From Channa striata (taxonomy: Eukaryota; Chordata; Actinopteri; Anabantiformes; Channidae), in NCBI GenBank assembly GCA_033026295.1, contig CM065183.1:21243202-21307201 (forward strand): a DNA stretch of 64,000 nt, read 5' to 3'. A program made the position numbers and the translations under genes. This document shows positions 12,101 to 21,138 of this stretch, piece by piece (position 1 is the first letter of the stretch; the number at the start of each line of letters is the position of its first letter). The notes beneath the pieces were generated by a model that ran no database searches, had not been told where the DNA came from, and saw only the letters and a list, made by a program, of their open reading frames with translations.

Positions 12101-12803
12101 CTGCCACTTTGAATCTGAGAAAAGAGAGTGCAAATCAATCCAATTACTAAAGTAAAAGAAAGGCCAAAGTTTTCAGGAAGAAATGAGCTGATCATGATCC
12201 AAAGCGCAGTGGATGTATTTTATGTCTATAACTGACAAATGATCTAAAACCCAAAGGTAATTATTTTAAAGCAGTCCAGAAAATTGGAACTAGAGAACAA
12301 TATAGTTTGCCTTAGTAAATTATTTAAACTGTTAATCAATTATGAGAATTTTCGATCGTCACTAAACACAGTTCAGCATTAATGGTTTAGTAAGAACAGA
12401 TGAGAGCAGTTACTGTGCAATATGACATATGACTTTCTGAGGTCTAAATAGTGTCGAACCTGAGGGAGCACAGAGCCAGCATTCGAGTGAGACAAGGCCA
12501 TGAATCTGCTCCGCTAACTTAGGTTTAAAAGTCAATCTGCTGCCATAGTAAATGATAGGAAACAAGCAGGTCCAGACACTGAGCTTTCCTGTTGCACTCG
12601 CATGATCCTGGACTTCCTCTCAGTGTCAACAGAGACAAGAAACAATGAGCCTTCACTCAGTTTTGCTTGTATGCTTGAAGAAGCGAATCACCAGAATGAG
12701 CGGTAAGGGACTGACCCTGCAGAAGCATGTGGACATTGTCGATGTCCAGGGGGATGGACCCCCTCTCCACCAGATCATCTCCGGAGAAGAAGTCTGACGA
12801 CAT
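1..12803 (-). CDS. SYNE2: nesprin-2 (SYNE2), N-terminal part of a gene that continues off the left edge
   Basis: Nesprin-2 is a giant outer nuclear membrane protein whose N-terminal paired calponin-homology (CH) domains bind F-actin and whose C-terminal KASH domain binds SUN proteins. Fifteen minus-strand exons join in one frame: 12716-12803 (start), 8125-8186, 6205-6300, 6037-6114, 5858-5950, 5385-5587, 4942-5141, 4272-4372, 3484-3573, 2204-2317, 1852-1989, 1321-1485, 1016-1128, 694-862, 229-307, with a partial one at 1-102. The visible product is about 630 residues: CH1 near 31-138, a Ser-rich linker near 140-190, CH2 near 191-297, then spectrin-like repeats. Diagnostic peptides are KRTFTNWVNAQL, GLIWTII, KALLLWVREQC and DPDEKSIMTYVAQFLQYS. 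The repeat segments (LEEW-type LLQEWH, MEELKRR) resemble nesprin-2 more than nesprin-1, and the neighbours GPHB5 and KCNH5 agree. The 3' exons, including KASH, are outside the window. A teleost duplicate (2a or 2b) cannot be told apart here. Confidence 0.93.
229..307 (-). CDS. SYNE2: SYNE2 coding exon 15
   Basis: This 79-base exon (residues 571-597) encodes DLPSVLEAALHKLKQISEKY, a spectrin-repeat helix. The acceptor is CGCAG and the donor is a consensus GTAAGT at 223-228. It starts in phase 0 and ends in phase 1, matching its neighbours. A run of 17 G sits just upstream of the acceptor (331-347). Confidence 0.88.
331..347. repeat. poly-G/poly-C run (17 bases)
   Basis: A run of 17 consecutive G on the plus strand lies in the SYNE2 intron, 24 bases from an acceptor. 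On the transcribed strand it is a C run, so it may act as part of a pyrimidine tract. Its length is likely to be unreliable in sequencing. Confidence 0.9.
694..862 (-). CDS. SYNE2: SYNE2 coding exon 14
   Basis: This 169-base exon (residues 514-570) encodes a spectrin-repeat segment ending SPEAVRMLLQEWH, which lines up with the human nesprin-2 pattern of Ser-x-Glu-x-Val then Leu-Leu-x-x-Trp-His. The acceptor is TTCTTCAG and the donor is GTCAGT (688-693). The first base completes an Arg codon split by a phase-2 intron. Confidence 0.9.
1016..1128 (-). CDS. SYNE2: SYNE2 coding exon 13
   Basis: This 113-base exon (residues 477-514) reads LKTFQSFQNLDEYGNLMVP and then IEKMEELKRR, which fits the nesprin-2 segment between spectrin repeats better than nesprin-1. 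The acceptor is CTTAG and the donor is GTGAGT. It ends in phase 2. Confidence 0.9.
1321..1485 (-). CDS. SYNE2: SYNE2 coding exon 12
   Basis: This 165-base exon (residues 422-476) starts LREYKIELDMSLPAPLDTVA and continues with an acidic, His-rich stretch before QELLK. The LPxPL motif followed by a Trp is shared by nesprin-1 and nesprin-2 at the junction of the first spectrin repeats. The donor is GTAACG (1315-1320), slightly off consensus. Both ends are phase 0. Confidence 0.9.
1852..1989 (-). CDS. SYNE2: SYNE2 coding exon 11
   Basis: This 138-base exon (residues 376-421) encodes VFQTFLVSFNEQRRPIMPLL and ends LREAWEALTEK. It matches the human nesprin-2 pattern SFNEE followed by LREAW. The acceptor is CATCAG and the donor is GTCAGT. 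It is phase 0 at both ends. Confidence 0.92.
2204..2317 (-). CDS. SYNE2: SYNE2 coding exon 10
   Basis: This 114-base exon (residues 338-375) encodes the first helix after the CH pair, including SQEVTCWLVQAYDELLEGWD and ending SERYQ. The acceptor is TTGGCAG and the donor is GTATGT. Phase 0 at both ends. Confidence 0.92.
3484..3573 (-). CDS. SYNE2: SYNE2 coding exon 9 (Pro/Ser-rich insert after CH2)
   Basis: This 90-base exon (residues 308-337) encodes a Pro/Ser-rich linker beginning IQYLAPSKSPSPINLPVYY. It has a clear TTCTAG acceptor and a GTAGAC donor, and is symmetrical (phase 0 at both ends), so it could be skipped without shifting the frame. I do not recall a counterpart between CH2 and the first repeat in the main human nesprin-2 isoform, so it may be fish-specific or alternatively spliced. 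Confidence 0.8.
4272..4372 (-). CDS. SYNE2: SYNE2 coding exon 8 (end of CH2)
   Basis: This 101-base exon (residues 274-307) contains the hallmark DPDEKSIMTYVAQFLQYS at the end of the second CH domain, followed by the acidic VPEEEMQ. The acceptor is GATGCAG, and the first two bases complete an Asp codon, giving PDDVDV. The donor is GTTCGT, a weaker site than its neighbours. Confidence 0.95.
4942..5141 (-). CDS. SYNE2: SYNE2 coding exon 7 (core of CH2)
   Basis: This 200-base exon (residues 207-274) encodes most of CH2: INVKDFKGSWRSGVVFLAVL, then YALRPDLVDL, the SNKQNLEEAF helix and IPRLLEP. These are the conserved nesprin CH2 signatures. The acceptor is CATCAG and the donor is GTAACT; it ends in phase 1. 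Confidence 0.95.
5385..5587 (-). CDS. SYNE2: SYNE2 coding exon 6 (CH1-CH2 linker and start of CH2)
   Basis: This 203-base exon (residues 140-207) encodes a Ser-rich linker (SMESLATLDSRSTLSSRSAS) and then the first CH2 helix, VSAKKALLLWVREQCHK. A Ser/Pro-rich linker before KALLLW is typical of nesprin-2. The acceptor is TTCTTAG and the donor is GTAAGC. Confidence 0.95.
5858..5950 (-). CDS. SYNE2: SYNE2 coding exon 5 (end of CH1)
   Basis: This 93-base exon (residues 109-139) encodes IKLVNINIPDIIDGKPSIIL then GLIWTIILQYH. This is the conserved end of the first CH domain, part of its actin-binding surface. Phase 0 at both ends; donor GTGAGA. Confidence 0.95.
6037..6114 (-). CDS. SYNE2: SYNE2 coding exon 4 (middle of CH1)
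   Basis: This 78-base exon (residues 83-108) encodes MFQHRSNIEKALSFLKKKS, the CH1 segment with the conserved N-I-x-x-A-L-x-F-L helix. The acceptor is TTACAG and the donor is GTAAAT. Confidence 0.94.
6205..6300 (-). CDS. SYNE2: SYNE2 coding exon 3 (CH1)
   Basis: This 96-base exon (residues 51-82) encodes AVVDLFSDFRDGSKLLDLLE and VMSGQRI, the CH1 DLF...DG..LL..LE signature. The acceptor is GTGACAG and the donor is GTGAGT. Phase 0 at both ends. Confidence 0.95.
7539..7582. repeat. perfect inverted repeat, 14-base arms
   Basis: Arms at 7539-7552 and 7569-7582 (TATTTTGTCCATAC and its complement) flank a 16-base loop that itself contains the near-palindrome GTTTGGACAAAC. It lies in the SYNE2 intron between exons 2 and 3. 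The flanks show no target-site duplication, so it is not clearly a MITE. Confidence 0.85.
8125..8186 (-). CDS. SYNE2: SYNE2 coding exon 2 (start of CH1), common to all candidate first exons
   Basis: This 62-base exon (residues 30-50) encodes EQEQIQKRTFTNWVNAQLVK, the opening of CH1. The acceptor is TTCAACAG. I chose the donor GTGAGC at 8119-8124 over the nearer GTAAAG because it supplies the Val-Lys needed before RQPP in exon 3. It begins with TG, so any upstream exon must end in phase 1. Confidence 0.93.
8741..8828 (-). CDS. SYNE2: candidate alternative first coding exon of SYNE2
   Basis: An ATG-initiated open stretch (8828 to 8741) encodes MRTMDNEDWIICETLHTVAD and then LNDFIEVYS, ending in a G before a strong GTGAGT donor. 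An in-frame TGA lies upstream of the ATG, as expected for a first coding exon. The phase is exactly that needed to join exon 2 at 8186, replacing the 29 residues from the 12.7-kb exon. The acidic, hydrophobic peptide looks coding, but I know no family match for it. Transcript data would be needed to tell a second promoter from chance. Confidence 0.5.
10221..10239 (-). CDS. SYNE2: possible third SYNE2 first-exon start (short)
   Basis: An ATG followed by MSDPVM ends with a G directly before a consensus GTGAGT donor (10215-10220), again in phase 1 and compatible with exon 2. An in-frame TGA lies just upstream. The coding part is only 19 bases, so a chance match is quite possible. Confidence 0.2.
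10800..10837. repeat. perfect hairpin, 16-base arms and 6-base loop
   Basis: Arms 10800-10815 and 10822-10837 are exact reverse complements (core TTTTTTGTGTCACA) separated by six bases. It lies in the SYNE2 5' intron. No neighbouring features explain it. Confidence 0.9.
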
Positions 12804-12842
12804 GCTTTCTCATCCACAGCCACCTGGAAGCATGGCACCGCT
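12716..12842 (-). CDS. SYNE2: SYNE2 first coding exon (start codon at 12803)
   Basis: The exon follows a good acceptor (TCTCTCTGATTCCAG) with 39 bases of 5' UTR, then ATG at 12803-12801. It encodes MSSDFFSGDDLVERGSIPLD and then IDNVHMLLQ, ending in phase 1 before GTCAGT. The acidic leader followed by an I-D-x-V/L-H-x-x-L-Q motif just before CH1 resembles the start of mammalian nesprins, so I take this as the main start. The acceptor implies at least one non-coding exon further upstream. Confidence 0.8.
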
Positions 12843-14057
12843 CTGGAATCAGAGAGAGAGAAAAGTCTGTATTAGTGCAGGCCGGTGTAGTTTCAAAAGT
12901 AAAAGATATCAACAACTCCTTGGAGCTCAACACGGTGGGATCACCGTTTTACTGCTGTGTGGCACAATACAGAACCATAACGCATCGCAAACAGCATGCA
13001 GGGTATCTGTGCGTACTCGTCGAAAGTGAATCTTTATGCTGTGTACGAACATAAAACACCATCTCTGTCCTTAAACTTATAAACAACTGTAAAATCCCAC
13101 CACACCTCAGATACTGTATGAATATGCCAAGTAGACAAATCTTCATCAGCAGCAAGAAGAAGAAAACAGCTCTGACTTAGCGACCTTTGGTTTTCTTTAC
13201 TCAAACTTATTAGTAAAAAAATATCTTCTCCTTTTTATCAAGTGTTTATGTAGCCAAAAAGATATAAAGGCTTTACACACTGGAAAAGAAAAAAAAACTC
13301 AACATTGTCTTAAGAGACTGAAATAGGGAGTTGCACCACTCAAAAACACATAAGGCCATGTATTATTTTAAATACAGAAAATACATGTCGTGGGGAGTTT
13401 CTCATCTTCTTTAGAGCAATAAAATCCTCTTCTGACATTTTAGTGCTGGGTAACAGGCTGTGTTTTGTCTTGTCCCATCTTGCTCTGGGATATGAATAAG
13501 TGAACTGAGAAAAATGTGTGACATTTAGACAAGTCTCTGCCTTCACAAATCACACCGTCCAAAAAAAAAAAGTGCCTTTGATTTGACCAGCACGTCTTCC
13601 TCTGCTGATTACAAGCATGACCGACAGTTGAGGAGGGTGAACAGGTGAGGGAGGCTAAAATAAAACCGTGTAAAATAGCACTAGGCCTCACTAATATGTC
13701 AGACCAAATGTCAGATTAGGTCAAGTAGCATCAGGTCATTTGTTATAACCTGCCTGTACTCCTAGTGGGTGTAAATCAAACAGTACTTAATCAACTTCCT
13801 GAAGCTTCCTGTCATCAAGCACTAATCCTTCATTACTTCCAGGAGCGTTAAGAAAGTGCCAGAAGATAGGTCAGATTTTAGATATTTAAGTAAATTACAT
13901 TTCATAAGCCCACTAGTGACAGTGATGGACGCCATCACTACAACAAAAAAGGAAGCTGCTTGTTAAAGTTCCAAAAGTCTGTCTAGGATTAGTATCACTG
14001 GGCTTTACAACCTCTAAAAAACTGTGCAAAATCAAGCTACAGAATCTGGAAGTAACT

Positions 14058-14116
14058 AAGATAAGATAAACCTTTATTCATCCCGCAGTGGGGAACCTTC
14101 CATGTTACCGTTGCAG
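14058..14116. mobile_element. fragment of a common fish repeat (TTTATT..GGGGAA tail)
   Basis: The stretch with AAGATAAGATAAACCTTTAT followed by CATCCCGCAGTGGGGAA is a familiar tail of dispersed repeats in ray-finned fish. Only about 60 bases are recognisable, so the parent element cannot be named. Confidence 0.45.
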
Positions 14117-16559
14117 AGAACGTGCATTCTTTGGCAAAAAAGAAGATCACAGTATATACAATCTAAACTGCCTTGGATGTTGAAATGAGCACGAGGACAG
14201 ACACTGAAATAAAGTTACACAAAGACGCTGAGACATAGGAGTATGTAAGTGGCCTATATCACGGCATTTAAGCTATCCCAAGGCTTCATGTCAGCTGCAG
14301 AACAAGTTTTTTTTGGGGGGGGGGTGTAATAGAAGGAGGGACAAGAGAGAGAGGGGAGCTGAAAGAGAAGGTGAAAAGAGGGACAACAAAGGCACAAGAG
14401 AGCAAAGAAGGAGAGTGCTGTAAGAACAAACTAAAAAAGAAAAGGAAAATGGGTCGAACTCCGAGATACAACAACTAATGGGAAACTGTTATGGCATATA
14501 AACACAGATCTCTTACAGCACACAATTACAGTTGTTATTGTTTGATATTTATCAAGGTTTGCAACTAATAAACACTAGCAATTTGAGGTTGTCAACCATC
14601 CAGCAGGATTCAGGCCAAGAACAATCCAGTATAACGCTGTCATTGGTAAGGAAGGGGTCTTATGACAATAAAGAGTGATGAAAAGGTTAAGATAGGAAGA
14701 ATAAAACAAATAATAAAGAATAAATGCAACAGAACAGCAGAGAAGTAAGAGAAAGTCTGGTGGGGGGAGATTAACCTTAAAGATGAAAAAGGTGAGTGAG
14801 TTTGAGATCGACTGTAATAAAAAAAAAGACTGAAACAAAGGGCAAGAAATGGCAGCACACAGAAGGTCAAGAGACTGTGGACGGTGTCCCTCACGAGTCC
14901 TTCCAGTCCGCTCTAATTGTAGCAACAAAGCAGAGGGCAGTGAAATGCTCAGTGTTTTGGAAAATGGGCAGGGAGGGGGCGAGCCAAGAGGCACCGTCTT
15001 TAAGAGCTTTGTAAATGCATTCATCCAAATGAGGTGCAAGCAGAATATAATAATGTTGAGGATCGTAAGGGTGCAACAGTCAGCCATATTAGCAGGAGAA
15101 GAAGCAAGCATTTAAAAAGATTAAGGGAAAGATTATCATGCATAACTACAAATTAAAGGATGGGAACTGTATCTGGGTGTAGCAACAAAGGTTTACAACA
15201 GGATACAGCAGGTGGCTGGTAAGAGGAACCTGTTTACACACATATAAAGTATGAGTTTTTACACTAATCAAGACGACGTACCTGCCCTTAACGTTCCGTT
15301 TACACTATCACACATTTGGAGAGTGCAGAAGAAATGACGTACAGTAGAACAATAAATTCAAGGTGGACTAGGCTAAGGATGAAGTACTGTACTTTTACAA
15401 AAACAGAACAAAGATATGTCAAAGCATTTAGCATTCACAGAAAATGCCCCCAACTTTTGAGTAAAGAACACTGTGATGCACAAGGCTAAAGATCAATAAT
15501 AGAATAATTAAGTACTTAATTGTCAATTGTAAATAGACAGGAAAGTCAAGTAAGAAACTAGTTTGCCTTTCACCGACTCTCATGTCATCCCCACAGGACA
15601 TCTTAATTTCTATCCTCAAGGGACTGAACATTTGCGAACCAAAGCCTTAAGGTGTAACCACCACAAACCAGTTCTGAACCCTTTTCAAGTGCAGGGACAA
15701 GCCCTCTGACCTTCACCTTGTACAGTAGTTTTTAACAAAGGCCCATGAAAACCACATCAACCACATTCCCTCACAGCATCACGTTTACCAAGCTTCCTCC
15801 TCCTCCTCGGTGTGACTCTCTGCCACAACAACACATTCTCATTAGCTCTTTGTACTCGGTGTGTGAACCTGTACAATGAACGAACTAATTTGTCTGTGTA
15901 TGAGTCTGTGCTGCTCAACCTGTCATAGAAGGCACTTGCAGACACACCTTGGAAGACAGGACAATAGGAAAAGGGAGAGGCAATCTGTGCTTTTACTTGA
16001 CTAACATCACAACACGGAGGACAATTAAGGACAAATAACCTGCAGGGAGACTTTTAGCGTGGTCTTTTTTAAAATCATGAATAATCTCTGGACGTTCTCC
16101 TGAAGTTTTAGGTGAGATTTCACTTTGACATACAGTATGCAGGAATACAAGCGCACACATTGAAGATGGGCAGTATTGCTTCTTGCCATTTCTTACTCTA
16201 GTCTTTAAAGCCTGTCAAAAAAATTAGAGAAAGATGAATTTTGACTAAAGGAGATTTTTTTTTAATCTACTGTTGCAAAAAAATGAGCTGTGACATTAAG
16301 GAAGTTGCTGCCAATCCTTTGTTACTTTTGGTCACCTGTAGAACAGTGGGTGCCAATCTATGTCCAGTTTCATTTTTTCCTCACATTGTCAACACTGTCA
16401 TGATCAAATCTTCGGGCAGTTACTGTCCACTAGACCCCCAGCATGCCGTCTAGCCAATTTGTCAAAATGCTTCCTGTACTATGATTTTAATTTTTATACC
16501 TGTTTGCCTGCCTGAACGATTCTCAGCTCATTTCAATTACTCTGTACATAGGTGGGTCA

Positions 16560-16700
16560 ACGTGTCCTTGGGCAAGGCACTAAACCACAAGTTGCTCCCG
16601 GTGGGTCAGGTGAGCACCTTGCATTGCAGCCCCTGTCATATGTGTGTGTGTGTGTTTGAGAATGAATGAGAAGCAACACTGTAAAGACCTTTGGATAAAA
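16560..16700 (+). mobile_element. degenerate short interspersed repeat (teleost type)
   Basis: The stretch contains GTCCTTGGGCAAGGCAC, then a CAAGTTGCTCCCGGTGGGTC block, a GT-rich patch and a GAATGAGAAGC..TGTAAAG end. In memory this is a very common short dispersed repeat of percomorph genomes. A related GAGCAAGGCAC copy is at 34.2 kb. No intact ends were seen. Confidence 0.5.
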
Positions 16701-18086
16701 CTAAGTCAGTGGAATCCAACAGTTCTGCGGTAAATCCCCCTTCCCCTTGATGCATACTTTGTCATATTTGTTTAAAGAGAAGATGGCTCTACAAAATAAA
16801 AATTACTGATTATTTCAACCTGTGTCTATATGGGTCTTTTACTTGTTTTATGTGTCATGCTCAAAAATGTAGGATAATTTTAGTTTACACAATTGTTCTG
16901 CACAACAAATTATAGAGTATTGGTGCGGCTAAATTGGGAGTGGGACAATGCAACTACATAAACGGACACTAATAACGTACATGCAATATTTACGTAACGG
17001 CGATCACAGAGAAACTGTAATAATATTTAATGGTTTGTATTGCAAATTTGATTATTTTGCATTTATTTATAAAATATTAGAAAATTAGATGTGTTTACTA
17101 TCCCTGTGACAGCATCCATCATAACAAAAGTCAGAAAAAAGTGACCAAGTGTTTAAATGTGGGGTGATGTAATATAGTACTCAGATATACATATAAGATA
17201 TATCTTATAAATATTTACAATACATAGCAGCAAACAATTCTATTATGGTGTGATTAGGACATTTGATCTGTTTACAAATCACTACTGTGTTATCCAGTGC
17301 TACGACGGGCGATCCATTGACTGCAGGAATGTGAGATAGTTCTGGTGTTGAGAAGATGTTGGGCCCAAAATAGCAGCAGGGAACACTTGTGTGTCTAATT
17401 TCAGATCTGTCCTCAAGGTGGACAAAAAGGGTTTTTAAGAAAGTGTCCAACAAGGGGTGTTCTGCAGGTTTAAGAGGACCCACGGAAAATCCCTCCTGGC
17501 AATAAAAGTATGACAGAGGATACACGGCGATGGCTGAGTTATGTAAAACTCACTACAAACATGGACAAAAGGACAATGCATGCTTGACAACTTAAGATCA
17601 CAGTTAATGAGAAGTTACTGGAAAATTCTCACATCCATAACGTTGCTTGTACTTACATGCTGCTGCTGCAAAAAAAGTTTTCTGATGTGGAAGCTGGTGC
17701 TGATGTCCAGGGTGGAAGAACAAATGTTGCACCGTAGTAACTGGTGGAGATGAAACCCGAAGCCCAGTCGCACAGAGCCGGAGTGCGCGGAGCTGCGGGA
17801 CGGGCCGGGCTGTCACCGGAGAAGGCAGAGCCATAGCGGGGCTCTAGTGGACTAAATATAGAAAATGGTCCGGAGTCCACACACCCCCTTCCAGCAACGT
17901 GGGACTTGTGGCTGTCACCTGGGTTCAGAACTTGGACCGGAGCGTCAACGTTCATGTCACGGTGGTTCAGTGGAACCGTGAGCACTTATGCTAACACGGA
18001 ACTTATCTGCCGAGGGATAATAACTGAAATAACTGAACTAGGAAAATAATTTCTACTTTATACTATGTAGAAATGATTAAGTTATG

Positions 18087-18132
18087 ACATTAGTCTAACT
18101 GCACTTCATGACAAGTGCAGTTAGACTAATGT
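18087..18132. repeat. perfect hairpin, 20-base arms and 6-base loop
   Basis: Arms 18087-18106 and 18113-18132 are exact reverse complements around the loop CATGAC. The hairpin lies about 450 bases downstream of the presumed SYNE2 transcription start, in the 5' intron or UTR. Such a stem could fold in RNA, or be a young palindromic insertion. Confidence 0.93.
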
Positions 18133-18299
18133 AATTATTTCTGGAAAAATTACGTAGCAGCTTAATAACTCTGACAGCTGTTAATTTATTGTTCAGAATC
18201 CGGGCTGACGCTAGCTAATAGCAAAACACTTAGCTTTGCCACGTCCGGTACTTGCTAAGGTTAAATAAACGTTACACACACGCAGAAAATTAAAACGAA

Positions 18300-18660
18300 A
18301 TTTAAGAATCTCATTTATTTCGCGTTAACCCTTAAAAAGAAGCTGCGCCGCCCGAGTAAACGACGCAGACGCCGCTCACAGTGTGACGTTGCCGCTCGCT
18401 AATGCTAACTAGCCTGGTACCTGAGCTAAAATAAGCGTTAGCTAGCTAGCTAATAAACGCTTAGCGTGGAAAGTCACAGTTCGCACAAACGATATGAGCT
18501 GAAACACTGTTATCGGTTCTGACAACTCCTTCGGTACCAACACCGGAGACGGGTTTGTTCCAGGTAGAAAAACGTCTCACCGACGTTAATTGCGCTTCAC
18601 CAAAATTTCGCGGCCGGCGCGGGGTTTGGGACGCGCACGCGCACTGTTAAGTCAGTATGA
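18300..18660 (-). promoter_or_regulatory. SYNE2: probable CpG-rich promoter and first non-coding exon of SYNE2
   Basis: CpG dinucleotides are dense here compared with the AT-rich flanks. GCGCACGCGC at 18633-18642 resembles the NRF1 consensus, next to GCGGCCGGCGCGGGG. Read on the minus strand, a GTGAGA donor at 18575-18580 could end a non-coding exon 1 that splices to the acceptor at 12843. No TATA box is evident. Placement is inferred from base composition and the need for an upstream exon. Confidence 0.5.
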
Positions 18661-19227
18661 CAAGTTAAAATGGTTAATAATAGATTTATGTATTTTACAT
18701 ACTAAAGGAGAATAAGACAGAGTGGCAGGTGGCAAAAAAAGTTAGTTAGAAAATCGTTTAATTAGAAATATATACATTATTAATTTAATAGAGTGGTAGT
18801 ATTAATTTTTTTATGTCTTCCGCTTTGAGTGTTGCACAAGCCTGCAACATTAATTTGTGCTTTATAAATTATTATTATGACTAGTATAGACAAAGTTAAA
18901 AAGCGCATCTGCCTTAAAATGGCAAGTAACTGAGGTGACAGCGTTCGGTTCCCATTTGTCCGTGAAGGAAATAAAATGTGGTGCAGCTCCGGATCTATGG
19001 TTCGGTGTTTGGGTAAAATGGCGACATCTGTAGGTGAAATAAATAATAACAGTTTATCACGATTCAAAAAGTTTTTGTGCTGCTATTGTTATTCTGCTCA
19101 ATAAATCCGGCTCGAAATCTTTGAATAAACAATGAAAAGCAGATTGATGTTTAAAATCAATGTGACCCCTCAGCGGGCAGTGTGACGTAACGAAGGGTCA
19201 CGTGATGTTTCTCGTGGCGACATGTGA

Positions 19228-19342
19228 CCTTGGAAATGAACTAATAAAAAAAACCTTGGAAATGAACTAAAAAAAAACCTTGGAAATGAACTAAAAAAAA
19301 AACCTTGGAAATGAACTAATAAAAAAAAACCTTGGAAATGAA
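19228..19342. repeat. short tandem repeat, five copies of CTTGGAAATGAA plus A-rich spacer
   Basis: Five copies of CTTGGAAATGAA(CTAA) are separated by A-runs of slightly different length, giving a period of about 24-27 bases. The cores are identical while only the A-runs vary, which suggests recent expansion by replication slippage. Confidence 0.95.
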
Positions 19343-19712
19343 TGTGATTGTTGACACCAGGGACATCGTCTGTGTAGCAGTTCCCTTTTCAGATCAGGCT
19401 GCAGTACTCGGGTTAAAATATTTGTGACTGTCTCAGTTGTGTTTATTTTGGTCACACGTAAGCTGCCACATGGTGAACAGCATAATCTATAACAAATACT
19501 GTCAGGAACAAGTCAACGGTACAACAGGACAACACACAGGAAAGACAAAAGGAGGATTCCCACTGTGAGCACGGATCCAGTTTGATTAATGGTCAGAATC
19601 AGGGATGTGTGACAGAGATCAGTGCTGCTAGTGAGCAGCAGATGTCAGCACAGCATCGTCTGACAGTGGAGCTGGTGCGGAGGTAAAAGCCTAGTCTTCA
19701 TTTAGACAGGAG

Positions 19713-19734
19713 ACACACACACACACACACACAC
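19713..19734. repeat. (AC)n microsatellite
   Basis: About 11 AC units in the SYNE2-GPHB5 intergenic region. Confidence 0.95.
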
Positions 19735-20971
19735 GCAGTATTTTACATTTTCAACAGAAAATCAGGACAAAGTGCACAAGTACCACCTACCCATTAAAAT
19801 TGAAATGTTATGAAAGGATCCAACGATAAGTTAATGCAGGGGCACAATCCTTAAAAAAGTTTCTTTACAATGAAGAAAACTCTGCCCAGGTCTGGTGGAC
19901 CCACACACAGGAAGGTGTGTGGTTTTCCTTGGATATGTCACCGGTCTGCAGACTGTTCAGACTCACAGATTCAGAGTTGTTGCCTTGTTGGATCTAGACC
20001 CGGTTTCCTCGCCCCAGTCTGGGTTCAACCTTTCATTACAATCATTTCTGTGTGATGTTGTCCATAAACTCAGAGTTAGGCCAGTTCACGCAGGCCGGAT
20101 GGGGATAAAACTCATTTTCCTAAGAAATTAATCACACAACAAAAGATCATAATGGGGGAAAGAATCTTATTAAACATGTGAAAATGATTACACAAAAGCC
20201 AGACTTCCTTCCTTAACCTCACTGTAACCGCCGTTATTATCCCGTCGCGTGGCTTCTGTTCTACACTGTCCAATAACAGCTGTCCGACGGGTTCGTCTTC
20301 CTGCTGGCGAGGAGCCGGTCCCTGACTCATCCTCCTCAGTATTTTCTAATCTAACTTTAATTGCTCGTCTTCAACTTTCCGCTTTACTGTACAACATTCA
20401 TTTCCTGAACTCCTTGAGAGTAGTTCTGCTCTGCTGGCTCCATGCACCGTCATTTCCTGATGAGGCGCTTACTCACCAGGATCAATTCACTCTCCTCCTT
20501 CACATCTCCTCGTCTCCTTTCTCCTCCTCCTGTTATTGTCTTCTGTGAGGACTGATGGATCCTCCAACATGCCTCCATCCTGCCTTAACTGAGCAATCCG
20601 AGCCTGAGTCACAAGCAGCTTCTTCTGCGTGCACGGAAACACCGTGTGGAAATGTCACGGGCAAAAAAATGTAAATGAAAAAAGACAATGGAAAGAAATG
20701 AAAGGAGACAAGATAGAAGAAGAAGACAAACAGCAGCACTTCGAGTCATCAGAGGCGGCGTGTGTGAACAGGAGCAGGGTCGGGCTCGGATGACACAGGT
20801 GGGCCCTGTGTCTGAGGACGTTCTTCCACGTCGACGACCACGTACAAAGGAGCAGACGATTTTCCTAATCAAGCTAATGGACTGGGAAGGAGACGGGCAG
20901 TGACGAGTAGAAGAGCCTCGAGGCGTTTCAGGGAGTCGAGGTGAGCAAGGGAGGCCGTGATTGGCAGAACA

Positions 20972-20996
20972 GTGTGTGTGTGTGTGTGTGTGTGTG
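20972..20996. repeat. (GT)n microsatellite upstream of GPHB5
   Basis: About 12 GT units, 114 bases before the GPHB5 start codon, so it lies in the promoter or 5' UTR. Confidence 0.95.
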
Positions 20997-21109
20997 CGCT
21001 CAGATCCATTAACAGGCGGCTCCTGGGCGGCAGCAGGCTGCTTAAACGTTGGGGCATCGACGCATATTCAACATCTGTGCGTCCGACACGCAGTTTGACA
21101 CCCGCTAAG

Positions 21110-21138
21110 ATGCTGCTGCAAAGGAAGAAGTCACCACG
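21110..21138 (+). CDS. GPHB5: GPHB5 coding exon 1 (start)
   Basis: ATG at 21110 opens MLLQRKKSP plus two bases of an Arg codon, then a consensus GTGAGT donor. It joins exon 2 in phase 2 to read KKSPRTSGLAFCWFLL, giving a charged n-region directly before the hydrophobic signal core. The exon is short and lacks family-specific sequence, so the start is inferred from phase, splice site and signal-peptide logic. Confidence 0.75.

Larger units (their letters stand above)
12843..18580 (-). other. SYNE2: SYNE2 5' intron, no coding exon recognised
   Basis: This stretch probably lies between a non-coding first exon near 18.6 kb and the first coding exon. It holds short teleost repeats (14058-14116 and 16560-16700), a long perfect hairpin at 18087-18132 and a GC-richer patch at 17700-17970. 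Open frames in it are low-complexity or lack splice sites and family resemblance. Confidence 0.5.
18661..21109. other. intergenic region between SYNE2 and GPHB5 (divergent)
   Basis: The two genes point away from each other here, so this 2.4 kb may hold regulatory sequence for both. It contains an A-rich tandem repeat (19228-19342), an (AC)n run, a (GT)n run and a moderately CpG-rich patch at 20.2-20.9 kb. I saw no gene in it. Confidence 0.5.

Noticed and set aside
14575..15111. 178-codon minus-strand open frame
   Set aside because: It is hydrophobic and Leu/Ser-rich from a biased stretch, with several overlapping frames on both strands, no splice context and no family resemblance, and lies in the SYNE2 intron.
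17653..17985. 110-codon minus-strand frame ending before a GTAAGT donor
   Set aside because: It could be a 5' exon of SYNE2, but its phase does not join exon 2 in frame and the peptide looks non-coding, so at most it is UTR.
19228..19342. Regular repeat array resembling a CRISPR at first glance
   Set aside because: The period is about 25 bases with poly-A spacers, in a vertebrate genome; it is a minisatellite.
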